The notes under the pieces are model-generated. The model was not told where the DNA came from. It did not search any database and was given only the letters and a program-made list of their open reading frames with translations. From positions 1-64,000 of the forward strand of contig JFHF01000040.1 of NCBI GenBank assembly GCA_000648925.1: DNA of 64,000 bases, given 5' to 3'. Each line of letters starts with the position of its first letter. The first letter of the stretch is position 1. Both the position numbers and the translations under genes were made by a program. Source of the DNA: Caballeronia jiangsuensis (GTDB lineage: Bacteria > Pseudomonadota > Gammaproteobacteria > Burkholderiales > Burkholderiaceae). Of this stretch, positions 26,321 through 34,515 are shown piece by piece.

Positions 26321-27382
26321 TCAGGCGGATTGATACCAGCGTTGCGAGCGATTGACGACGCCGACCACCAGCAGCATGACCGGCACTTCGATGAGCACGC
26401 CGACGACCGTCGCAAGCGCCGCGCCCGAATGAAAGCCGAACAGGCTGATCGCGGTGGCGACGGCAAGCTCGAAGAAATTGCTCGCGCCGATCAGGCTCGA
26501 CGGACCGGCGACGCAGTGCGCGACGCCCAGACGGCGATTCAGCAAGTACGCAAGGCCCGAATTGAAGAACACCTGGATCAGGATCGGCACCGCGAGCATC
26601 GCAATGACGAGCGGCTCTCGAACGATGGCTTCGCCCTGAAAGCCGAACAGCAGCACGAGCGTCGCGAGCAGCGCGGCGATCGACCACGGACCCAGACGGG
26701 CGAGCGTGTGTTTGAAAAAGGCTTCGCCGCGCGCCATCAGTCGCCTGCGCAGCCATTGGGCGAGCATGACGGGAACGATGATGTACAGCCCGACCGACAC
26801 GAGCAGCGTTGCCCACGGCACCGTGATCGACGACAGCCCGAGCAGCAACGCCACCAGCGGAGCGAACGCGACGATCATGATCGCGTCGTTGAGCGCGACC
26901 TGCGAGAGCGTGAAGTACGGATCGCCCTTGCACAGTTGCGACCACACGAAGACCATCGCCGTGCAGGGCGCGGCCGCGAGCAGAATCAGACCCGCGATGT
27001 AGCTGTCGAGCTGGTCGGCAGGCAGCCAGCCGGCGAATGCGTGGCGCACGAAAATCCAGCCGAGCAGGGCCATCGAAAACGGCTTGACGAGCCAGTTCAC
27101 GAACAAGGTCACGCCGATGCCGCGCCAATGACGACCGACCTGCGCGAGCACGGAGAAGTCGATCCGGATGAGCATCGGAATGATCATCACCCAGATCAGC
27201 GCGCCCACGGGCAGGTTGACGTGCGCGATTTCCATTCGGCCGATCGTGTGAAAGAGCGGGGCAAAGACCTGACCCAGACCGATGCCGGTCACGATGCACA
27301 GCATCACCCAGACCGTCAGATAACGCTCGAAGAAGCCGATGGCCGGCGTGGCCTTGTCGCGCGCGGCGTTCGTCGTGCTCAT
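26321..27382 (-). CDS. acr3: ACR3 family arsenite efflux transporter
   Basis: The 353-residue protein has ten membrane segments and the ACR3 signature, including the conserved transport Cys in AAAPCTAMVFVWS (about residue 138) and the PSSLIGASNFFELAVA segment near the second re-entrant region. It exports arsenite from the cytosol. Its start overlaps the arsR stop by four bases, so the genes are translationally coupled. No arsC reductase is adjacent. Confidence 0.94.
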   Translation of the reverse strand: MSTTNAARDKATPAIGFFERYLTVWVMLCIVTGIGLGQVFAPLFHTIGRMEIAHVNLPVGALIWVMIIPMLIRIDFSVLAQVGRHWRGIGVTLFVNWLVKPFSMALLGWIFVRHAFAGWLPADQLDSYIAGLILLAAAPCTAMVFVWSQLCKGDPYFTLSQVALNDAIMIVAFAPLVALLLGLSSITVPWATLLVSVGLYIIVPVMLAQWLRRRLMARGEAFFKHTLARLGPWSIAALLATLVLLFGFQGEAIVREPLVIAMLAVPILIQVFFNSGLAYLLNRRLGVAHCVAGPSSLIGASNFFELAVATAISLFGFHSGAALATVVGVLIEVPVMLLVVGVVNRSQRWYQSA

Positions 27383-27711
27383 TTGCAGTCAGACCGGCCG
27401 CTCGCCGCGCACGGCGCGCCCGCGCAGCAGTTTTCCGTCAGAAAGCCGATGAGACCGGTCATGGCGTCGAAGTCGGCCGAGTAGAACACGAAGCGGCCGT
27501 CTTGCCGCGAACTCACGAGTCCGGCGTGCGAGAGGTCCTTGAGATGAAACGACAGGCTCGACGGCGCAAGGCCGACCTGCTGCGCGATTTCGCCGGCGGC
27601 GATGCCATCGGGTCCTGCGACCACCAGGGTTCTGAAGATGGCAAGGCGCGATTCATGAGCGAGCGCGCCGAGCGCGCGTACGACGAGGTTCGAGTCCATG
27701 ACCGCAACCAT
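27379..27711 (-). CDS. arsR: ArsR family arsenite-responsive repressor
   Basis: The 110-residue protein has the ArsR winged helix (IAQQVGLAPSSLSFHLKDLSHAGLV) and a C-terminal arsenite site with adjacent cysteines plus a third after four residues (NCCAGAPC). This resembles Acidithiobacillus ArsR rather than the E. coli CVC type. Start is either ATG 27711 or ATG 27699; neither has a strong ribosome site. It is the first gene of the arsR-acr3-arsH operon with an operator-like palindrome 10 bases upstream. Confidence 0.92.
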   Translation of the reverse strand: MVAVMDSNLVVRALGALAHESRLAIFRTLVVAGPDGIAAGEIAQQVGLAPSSLSFHLKDLSHAGLVSSRQDGRFVFYSADFDAMTGLIGFLTENCCAGAPCAASGRSDCK

Positions 27712-27720
27712 AACCGATGA

Positions 27721-27748
27721 ATTTCGACATTTCAACGAATATCGAAAT
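27721..27748 (-). promoter_or_regulatory. Candidate ArsR operator
   Basis: An inverted repeat with arms ATTTCGACAT (27721-27730) and ATATCGAAAT (27739-27748), matching in nine of ten positions with an eight-base spacer, lies immediately upstream of arsR. It fits an ArsR autoregulatory site covering the promoter. Confidence 0.65.
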
Positions 27749-27775
27749 AACCCTGGGTTGCGAATGGGCGTGGCG

Positions 27776-29242
27776 CTACTTGTGCGTCTCGCTATCGGCT
27801 CGCGCGACGCTCGAACCCGAAGCGATGGGCGAGCCCATCGCCTGAAACAGCGCGGCGGTGTCGCTCAGGCGCGCGCTGCTCGCGCGGATCGTCGAGAGGC
27901 GTGCGTTGAGGTACTGCTGTTCGCTGCCGCGGGCGGCGCGCGGCGGGATCGCGCCGAGCCGCACGCGCGCCGCCGCATCCGCCGATGCATCGCGTGCGGC
28001 GTTGCTCGCGCTGTCGGCGAAGGCGAGCGTTTCGCTGTCGGTTTCGAGCGACGCCAGCGTATTCGCGACGTTCTGAAACGCCGAGAGCACGGTCTGCTTG
28101 TACTGCGCGACGGCGGCGTCATACATGGCGATGGCCGCGCGGCGTTGCGCGAGCAGCGCGCCGCCATGAAAGATCGGCTGCGACAGCGATGCGCCCACGC
28201 TCCACAACGCGCCCGCGCCCGACAGCGCGGTCGGCCAGTCGAAGCCGCCTTTGCCCATCGAAGCGGATATCGACAGGCTCGGAAACAACTGCGCCGTCGC
28301 GACGCCGACCTGCGCGGCGGCCGCCTTCAATGCGGCATCGGCGGCCTGAATGTCGGGGCGCGTCTGCAACAACGCCGATGGCATGACGACGGGCACATCG
28401 GAGGGCACGGCGAGACTCGCGAGATCGAGATCGTCGGGCGCCTGATCGGGCGTGCGTCCGAGCAGCACGGCGAGCGCGTGACGCGTCGCGAGCCATTGCG
28501 CGCGCAAGCCCGGCAATTGCGCCGCGAGCGATGCGGCGTTCTGCTGCGCGCTGAGCATGTCGGCGCGCGACAGGGAGCCGAGCGCATAGCGGCGCTGTGC
28601 GTCGTGCGCGTCGTCGTTGGCGAGCGCGACGAGGCGTTCGGTCACGTCGATCTGCGCATGCAATGCCGCCGCGCCGATCGCGCCCGTCACGATGTTGGCC
28701 GCGAGCGCGCGCCGTGCGGCATCGAGCTGAAACGCCTGTTGATCGACCTGCGCGGCGAGCGCCGCATTCGCGAAACGCGCCGCGCCGAAGAGATCGAACG
28801 TGTACTGCGCCTGAATCTGCCCGACGAAAAGGTTGTAGAGCACGGTCGGCGGGCCGCCCTGGGGAATACCTAAGCCGCGTTGCCGCGTCGCCTGGCCGCC
28901 CGCGTCGATCTGCGGGAACAGCGAGGAACCGACCTGCGCGCGCAACTGTTCGCGTGCGGCGACGAGACTCTTGTCCGCCGCCGCGAGATTCGGGCTCGCG
29001 CGCAAGCCTTCATCGACGAGCGCATTCAACGTATCCGAGCGATACAGCTTCCACCATTCGGGCACGGGCGCCGCGTCCGCGACGAAGCGCTGCGACGCGC
29101 CTTCGGCCGTGACGCTCGCTTCCGCCTGCGGCTGCGCGCCGTAGTGCGCGGGCTGCGGCATCGCGGGCGGCTTGCCGTCGGGACCGAGCGCGCATGCACC
29201 GAGCGCGACGCACGCCGCAGTCATCAAAAGCCGGCGATTCAT
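27776..29242 (-). CDS. Outer membrane efflux lipoprotein (NodT/OprM family)
   Basis: The 488-residue protein starts with a lipoprotein signal (lipobox LGAC near residue 16) and contains two outer-membrane-efflux repeats. The segment PVPEWWKLYRSDTLNALVDEGLRASPNL and LLQTRPDIQAADAALKAA are typical of the NodT group. It forms the trimeric channel of the tripartite pump. Its start overlaps the RND permease stop by four bases (ATGA). It is the last gene of the MFP-RND-OMF operon. Confidence 0.92.
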   Translation of the reverse strand: MNRRLLMTAACVALGACALGPDGKPPAMPQPAHYGAQPQAEASVTAEGASQRFVADAAPVPEWWKLYRSDTLNALVDEGLRASPNLAAADKSLVAAREQLRAQVGSSLFPQIDAGGQATRQRGLGIPQGGPPTVLYNLFVGQIQAQYTFDLFGAARFANAALAAQVDQQAFQLDAARRALAANIVTGAIGAAALHAQIDVTERLVALANDDAHDAQRRYALGSLSRADMLSAQQNAASLAAQLPGLRAQWLATRHALAVLLGRTPDQAPDDLDLASLAVPSDVPVVMPSALLQTRPDIQAADAALKAAAAQVGVATAQLFPSLSISASMGKGGFDWPTALSGAGALWSVGASLSQPIFHGGALLAQRRAAIAMYDAAVAQYKQTVLSAFQNVANTLASLETDSETLAFADSASNAARDASADAAARVRLGAIPPRAARGSEQQYLNARLSTIRASSARLSDTAALFQAMGSPIASGSSVARADSETHK

Positions 29243-32200
29243 GACGATGCTCCTTCGCGTTCGTCGAGCTTCACGCGAAACCACGCGGCATAGAGCGCGG
29301 GCAGATAGAAAAGGGTGAGCACGGTCGCGCTCGTGATGCCGCCCATTAGCGCGGTCGCCATCGGGCCGAAGAAGTTGCTGCGCAGAAGCGGAATCAGCGC
29401 GAGCACGGCGGCCGCGGCCGTCAGCGTGATGGGCCGGAAACGCCGCACCGTCGCGCCGATGATCGCATCGAAACGCTTGTGTCCGGATGCGATGTCCTGC
29501 TCGATCTGATCGACGAGAATCACCGAGTTGCGCATGATGATGCCGAACATCGCGATCACGCCGAGCATCGCGACGAAGCCGAACGGCTTGCCGAACGCGA
29601 GCAGCGTCACGACCACGCCGATCAACCCGAGCGGCGCGGTGAGCACGACCATCATCACGCGCGAGAAGCTCTGCAACTGGATCATCAGAAGCGTCAGCAC
29701 GACGATCACCATCACCGGAATCTGCGCATTGATCGACGCCTGACCCTTGCCGCTTTCCTCGACCGGTCCGCCCACTTCGATGCGATAACCGACCGGCAAC
29801 GCACGGCGAATCTCGTCGAGCTTCTTGTCGATGGCCTGGGTCACGTCGATGCCCTGCGCGTCGCCCTTCACGTCCGACTGCACGGTGATGGTCGGCTGGC
29901 GGTCGCGTTCCCAGATCACGCCGTATTCGAGCGTATCGACGACGCGTCCCAGCGCGGAGAGCGGCACCGGTCCGTGCGGCGTCGGCATCGCGAGCGTCGC
30001 GAGTCGCGCCGGATCGACGCGCTCGGCACGCGGCGCACGCAAATCGACGCTGATGAGCTTGTCGCGCTCGCGATACTGCGTGACCGTGGTGCCGGTCAGC
30101 GTCATCGCGAGAAAGCTCGCGATGTCCTGCGACGAGACGCCGGCATCGCGCGCCTTCTGCTGATCGATCTCGAAGCGCACCGAACGCTCGGAAGGCTCGT
30201 CCCAGTCGAACTGCACGTTGGTCGTGCGCGAGTCGGCGCGCATGTCGGCGGAAACCTGCTCGGCGACGTGACGCACCGTGCCGATATCGTCGCCGCTCAC
30301 GCGAAACTGCACCGGATAACCGACAGGCGGCCCGTTCTCCAGACGCGACAGACGCGTGCGTATGGCAGGGAAGCGCTCGCGCAGCATCGGATCGAGCCAG
30401 CGCGCCAGCGCTTCGCGCGCTTCGACCGACTTCGCGGTGACGACGAACTGCGCGAAGTTCGGCGTCGGCAACTGCTGATCGAGCGGCAGATAGAAGCGCG
30501 GCGCGCCGGTGCCGACGAAGCTCACGACATGATCGATTTCGTCGCGGCCCTTCAGCGCTTCTTCCAGCCGCTTCGCCTCGCGCAAGGTCGCTTCGAACGA
30601 TGCGCCTTCCTGCAATCTCACGTCGATCAGCAGTTCGGGGCGATCCGAACTCGGGAAGAACTGTTGCGGCACGAGCGTGAAGCCGGCCATCGCGATGACG
30701 AAGAGCACGACCGTGATCGCGAGCACGACGAAACGCCGCTTCACGCACCAGCCGACCCAGCGGCGCAGGCGTCCGTAGAACTTCGTGTCGTAGATGTCGT
30801 GTTCGTGATCGTCGGGCAGATGCGCTTCTTTTTTCCGTTCTGGCAGGAGCTTGTAGCCGAGCAACGGAATCAGCACGACCGCAGCGAGCCACGATGCGAT
30901 CAGCGCGATCGCCGACACTTCGAAGATCGAGCGCGTGTATTCGCCGGTGCTCGATTTCGCGAGCGCGATCGGCAGAAAGCCCGCGACGGTGACGAGCGTG
31001 CCGGTCAGCATCGGGAACGCGGTGCTCGTGTAGGCGAACGCGGCGGCGCGCGCGCGGCTCCAGCCCTGTTCGAGCTTCACGGCCATCATTTCGACGGCGA
31101 TGATCGCGTCGTCGACGAGCAATCCCAGCGCAAGGATCAGCGTGCCGAGCGATACCTTGTGCAGGCCGATATCGAACAGATACATGAAGAGCGCGGTGAC
31201 GGCGAGCACGATGGGAATCGAGATCACGACCACCATGCCGGTGCGCACGCCGAGCGACACGAGACTCACGATCAGCACGATGACGACCGCTTCGGCGACT
31301 GCTTCGAGAAAGTCGTCCACCGAATGCGAGACCGCGTGCGGCATGCTGGACACTTCGGTGAGCTTCAGTCCCGCGGGCAGTTGCGCGCGCAGCTTGATCA
31401 TCGATTCGTCGAGCGACTTGCCGAGACGCACGACGTCTTCGCCCGGCTGCATCGTGACGCCGATGCCGAGCACGGGCGTGCCCGCCGAGCGCATCTGCGT
31501 GGCGGGCGGATCGATGTAGCCGCGCTTGATCGTCGCGATGTCACCGAGGCGGAACGAGCGGCCGTTCACGGTGACGAGCGTATCGGCGAGCGCGTCCACG
31601 CTCGTGAACTGCCCGCTCGGGCGCACGAACACGCGATCGTTGGGCGTCGTCAGAACGCCCGCGGTCGAGACGGCGTTCTGTCCGTCGATGGCCTGCGCGA
31701 TCTGCTGCGGCGAGATGTTCAGGCGCGTGAGCGTCGTGTTGGGAATCTCGACATAGATGCGCTCTTCCTGGTCGCCGAAGTAATCGACCTTCGCGACGCC
31801 CGGCACGCGCAGCAGAACCGTGCGCAAGGCATCGGCGTAATCGTGCAGTTGCGCGGGCGAGAAGCCGTCGCCTTCGAGCGCGTAGATGTTGGTGTAGACA
31901 TCGCCGAATTCATCGTTGAAGAACGGGCCTTGCGCACCGGGCGGCAAGGTCGCGGCGATATCGCCCACTTTCTTGCGGATCTGATACCACTCCTCCGGCA
32001 CGTCCTTCGCGGGCGCGGAGTCCTTCATCTGAAAGAAGATGAGCGACTCGCCGGGGCGCGAATAGCTGCGCATGAAATCCGTGTACGGCGTTTCCTGCAA
32101 CTTGCGCGCGATGCGGTCCGTCACTTCCTCCTGCACCTGACGCGCGGTGGCGCCCGGCCAGAACGTGCGAATGACCATCACGCGGAAGGTGAAGGGCGGA

Positions 32201-32361
32201 TCTTCCGATTGCGCGAGCCGCGTATAGGCGAGGATGCCGAAGATCGTCGACATCGCGATGAGAAATACGACGAGCGCGCGATGCCGCAGCGCCCATGCCG
32301 AGAGATTGAAGCGGCCTTCTTCGTGGCGATGCGCGTTGTCGTCTTCGCGAATGTCGCTCAT
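29239..32361 (-). CDS. RND efflux permease (HAE-1-like)
   Basis: The 1040-residue inner-membrane permease has the RND architecture: TM1, a large periplasmic loop starting FTFRVMVIRTFWPGATARQVQ, a membrane block with GLLVDDAIIAVEMM (proton-relay Asp pair near residue 405), a second periplasmic loop and the final membrane block with MLGVIAMFGIIMRNSVILVDQI. The N-terminus and the SEDPPF motif resemble MdtB/TriC-type pumps rather than metal (CzcA) pumps. Substrates are likely hydrophobic drugs or biocides. It is coupled by ATGA overlaps to both neighbours in the operon. Confidence 0.93.
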   Translation of the reverse strand: MSDIREDDNAHRHEEGRFNLSAWALRHRALVVFLIAMSTIFGILAYTRLAQSEDPPFTFRVMVIRTFWPGATARQVQEEVTDRIARKLQETPYTDFMRSYSRPGESLIFFQMKDSAPAKDVPEEWYQIRKKVGDIAATLPPGAQGPFFNDEFGDVYTNIYALEGDGFSPAQLHDYADALRTVLLRVPGVAKVDYFGDQEERIYVEIPNTTLTRLNISPQQIAQAIDGQNAVSTAGVLTTPNDRVFVRPSGQFTSVDALADTLVTVNGRSFRLGDIATIKRGYIDPPATQMRSAGTPVLGIGVTMQPGEDVVRLGKSLDESMIKLRAQLPAGLKLTEVSSMPHAVSHSVDDFLEAVAEAVVIVLIVSLVSLGVRTGMVVVISIPIVLAVTALFMYLFDIGLHKVSLGTLILALGLLVDDAIIAVEMMAVKLEQGWSRARAAAFAYTSTAFPMLTGTLVTVAGFLPIALAKSSTGEYTRSIFEVSAIALIASWLAAVVLIPLLGYKLLPERKKEAHLPDDHEHDIYDTKFYGRLRRWVGWCVKRRFVVLAITVVLFVIAMAGFTLVPQQFFPSSDRPELLIDVRLQEGASFEATLREAKRLEEALKGRDEIDHVVSFVGTGAPRFYLPLDQQLPTPNFAQFVVTAKSVEAREALARWLDPMLRERFPAIRTRLSRLENGPPVGYPVQFRVSGDDIGTVRHVAEQVSADMRADSRTTNVQFDWDEPSERSVRFEIDQQKARDAGVSSQDIASFLAMTLTGTTVTQYRERDKLISVDLRAPRAERVDPARLATLAMPTPHGPVPLSALGRVVDTLEYGVIWERDRQPTITVQSDVKGDAQGIDVTQAIDKKLDEIRRALPVGYRIEVGGPVEESGKGQASINAQIPVMVIVVLTLLMIQLQSFSRVMMVVLTAPLGLIGVVVTLLAFGKPFGFVAMLGVIAMFGIIMRNSVILVDQIEQDIASGHKRFDAIIGATVRRFRPITLTAAAAVLALIPLLRSNFFGPMATALMGGITSATVLTLFYLPALYAAWFRVKLDEREGASS

Positions 32362-33479
32362 GACGCGAAGTCCTCGGGATGCAGCGGCGCAACGACGCGC
32401 ACTTTCTCGCCCGCGGACACCGTATGCACGCCTTGCCATACGATGCGCTCGCCCGCTTCGATGCCGCTCGCGAGCGTCACCGTGCGCTCGCCGTAGCGCG
32501 CGACTTCGACGCGCCTCAGTTCGAGCGCATCGCCCGGCTGCTTGACGATCCACACGGCGGGATGGCCGTTGTCGTGGAACAGCGCCGTCGATGGAATCGT
32601 GAACGCGCCTTTCGCGCCATTCGGTGCGGCGAACGCGATGTCCGCCGTCATGCCGAGGCGCACGTCGGGCGTCGGCGCTTCGAGCGTGAGCTTCGCGCGC
32701 CAGGTGCGGCTCTGGGTATCGGCGGCGGGCGAGAGCTCGCGCACGCGCGCCTTGAAGGTCCGGCCCGGCAATGCCGCGAGCTTCACATTCGCTTCCTTGC
32801 CCACGGCGAACGCGCCGAGCGCGGCTTCGGGCACGTCGCAGATCACGTCGATATCGCCGCTCCAGGCGAGCGTATAGACGGCCTGGCCCGAGGTCACGTT
32901 CTGGCCGGTGTCGGCCTGCTCGGCGGTGATGACGCCGGCGTGATCGGCGGTGAGCGTCGCGTAGCGCAACTGATCGGCGGAAAGTCCCGCTTGCTGCTGC
33001 GCCTGATTGCGCTGTGCGAGCGCGGACGCGTAGGCGTTCTGCGTCTGTTCGAGTTGCGCGGGCGCGATGAGATTTTCCGCGGCCTGCGCGCGATCGCGGT
33101 CGAGCTGCTGCTTCGCATACACGAGCTGATGCTCGGCGGCGTCGAGCTGCGCGCGGGCGCTCGCGCTGTTCTTCTCGGCATCGGCGGGATCGAGCCGGGC
33201 GACGACTTGCCCGGCCTTCACGCTGTCGCCGAGGCGCACGCGCCGCTCGAGAATCTTGCCGTTGATGCGAAAGGAAAGCGGCGTCGAATAACGCGACTGA
33301 ATCTGTCCGGGCAGGCTGGATGCGCTCGCGTGTCCGTCCGCTTGCGCCGCGACGGCGACGACCGGACGCGGCGCGGGTGCGGGCGCTTCATGCCGCTTGC
33401 AGGCGACGAGCGTTACACAGACGATCGGAACGAATGCCGCGCGCGCCACGAACGACATGGCTGAGTGGAAGAGCTTCAC
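32358..33479 (-). CDS. RND efflux periplasmic adaptor (membrane fusion) lipoprotein
   Basis: The 373-residue protein has a signal peptide with lipobox VACK at about residue 27, a lipoyl/biotinyl half-motif (INGKILERRVRLGDSVKAGQVVARLDP), a coiled-coil hairpin rich in Ala/Gln, and beta-barrel and membrane-proximal domains. It bridges the permease and outer-membrane channel. GTG 33479 is chosen because GAGG sits five bases upstream; ATG 33458 is an alternative. It is the first gene of the efflux operon and faces tetR. Confidence 0.9.
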   Translation of the reverse strand: MKLFHSAMSFVARAAFVPIVCVTLVACKRHEAPAPAPRPVVAVAAQADGHASASSLPGQIQSRYSTPLSFRINGKILERRVRLGDSVKAGQVVARLDPADAEKNSASARAQLDAAEHQLVYAKQQLDRDRAQAAENLIAPAQLEQTQNAYASALAQRNQAQQQAGLSADQLRYATLTADHAGVITAEQADTGQNVTSGQAVYTLAWSGDIDVICDVPEAALGAFAVGKEANVKLAALPGRTFKARVRELSPAADTQSRTWRAKLTLEAPTPDVRLGMTADIAFAAPNGAKGAFTIPSTALFHDNGHPAVWIVKQPGDALELRRVEVARYGERTVTLASGIEAGERIVWQGVHTVSAGEKVRVVAPLHPEDFAS

Positions 33480-33673
33480 AAGAACCTCGGCGCCCGCAAG
33501 GGCATGGTGCCGCGCACCTCGCAACGACTGCGCGCGGCTCATGGGCGAAGCAAGGAAAAAGGTGACCCGGCGGGCAATTTCGAGAAACGAGCGAAAGCGG
33601 GGCAGATCGATGCGTAGACCTGACAACCTCGTCCGGCAAGGGTTTCGACGACCCGGGCGCGAATACGAAATGA

Positions 33674-33703
33674 ATTCTAATACACACTTGTATCTGAATG
33701 CAA
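33674..33703 (-). promoter_or_regulatory. Efflux operon promoter with embedded TetR-type operator
   Basis: On the minus strand TTGCAT (33703-33698) and TAGAAT (33679-33674) are 18 bases apart. The spacer holds a perfect palindrome, ATACA-CACT-TGTAT (33680-33693). A repressor bound there would block RNA polymerase. The divergent TetR protein is the natural candidate. Confidence 0.7.
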
Positions 33704-33741
33704 AGCCGGATTTGTAAGCCGCGCGATGCTACACTTTGCGC

Positions 33742-34362
33742 ATGAAACCTGTACGTCTAACCCGCGAGCAGAGCCGTGATCAGACGCGTCAGCGCCTGCT
33801 CGACGCTGCCCAGGCGGTTTTCACCCAGAAGGGATTCGGCGCATCGAGCGTCGAGGATGTGGCCGCCGACGCGGGCTACACGCGCGGCGCGTTCTATTCG
33901 AATTTTTCGAGCAAGGCCGAGTTGCTGCTCGAAGTGCTCAAGCGCGATCACGACACCATCATGCAGCGCCTCTCCACGCTCTTCGAAGATGGCCAGGCTT
34001 CGCGCGCCGACATGGAAGCGCGCGTGCTGCAGTATTACAGCGAGTGCTACCAGAACAACGCGTGCTTTCTGCTGTGGGTCGAAGCGAAGCTGCACGCGAG
34101 CCGCGACGCGAAATTCCGCGCGAGCTTCAATGCGTTGATGCGCGAGCTGCGGCAGACCACGACCGACTACATCAGGGCATTCTCCGAGCGCGTCGGCACG
34201 CCGCTCACGATGCCGCCGGAACAGATGGCGCTCGGCCTCATCGCGCTGTGCGACGGCGTGCAGTTCTTCTATTCGTCCGACCCGCAATCGGTGCCCGCGC
34301 AATTCGCCGAGGACGTGCTCGCGCAGTTCTTCAGGCGTGTCGTGCTGAGCGCCGCCGACTAA
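33742..34362 (+). CDS. TetR family repressor of the efflux operon
   Basis: The 206-residue protein has the TetR DNA-binding domain in residues 8-58 (RQRLLDAAQAVFTQKGFGASSVEDVAADAGYTRGAFYSNF, seen as consecutive helices) and an all-helical ligand domain after that. It is divergent from the MFP-RND-OMF operon, and an operator-like palindrome lies between them, so local repression relieved by pump substrates is the expected behaviour. The ATG at 33742 has no clear ribosome site, and a TACACT element 12 bases upstream hints at a very short or absent leader. Confidence 0.9.
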   Translation: MKPVRLTREQSRDQTRQRLLDAAQAVFTQKGFGASSVEDVAADAGYTRGAFYSNFSSKAELLLEVLKRDHDTIMQRLSTLFEDGQASRADMEARVLQYYSECYQNNACFLLWVEAKLHASRDAKFRASFNALMRELRQTTTDYIRAFSERVGTPLTMPPEQMALGLIALCDGVQFFYSSDPQSVPAQFAEDVLAQFFRRVVLSAAD

Positions 34363-34515
34363 GCGGCGTTTCATCGCCGGCGATCCGCATTGCCGGTGGC
34401 ACGCATCTGGCCGATAAGCTACTCTTTGCGCGAGAGCCGGCGAGGCCGCGCTCATGATGTTTCGAGTTCGTTTGCAATCTCGCGAAACGGGGATGTCACG
34501 CCGGAGGGAATCTCC

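Noticed and set aside
29243..30892. Possible 5' extension of the outer-membrane factor gene through the permease region
   Set aside because: Real signal peptide and lipobox begin at 29242 with an ATGA overlap; the part upstream is out-of-frame permease sequence.
29479..32496. A very long plus-strand open frame opposite the RND permease
   Set aside because: Composition (Arg, His, Asp) is that of an antisense frame in high-GC DNA; the minus-strand permease has clear motifs along its whole length.
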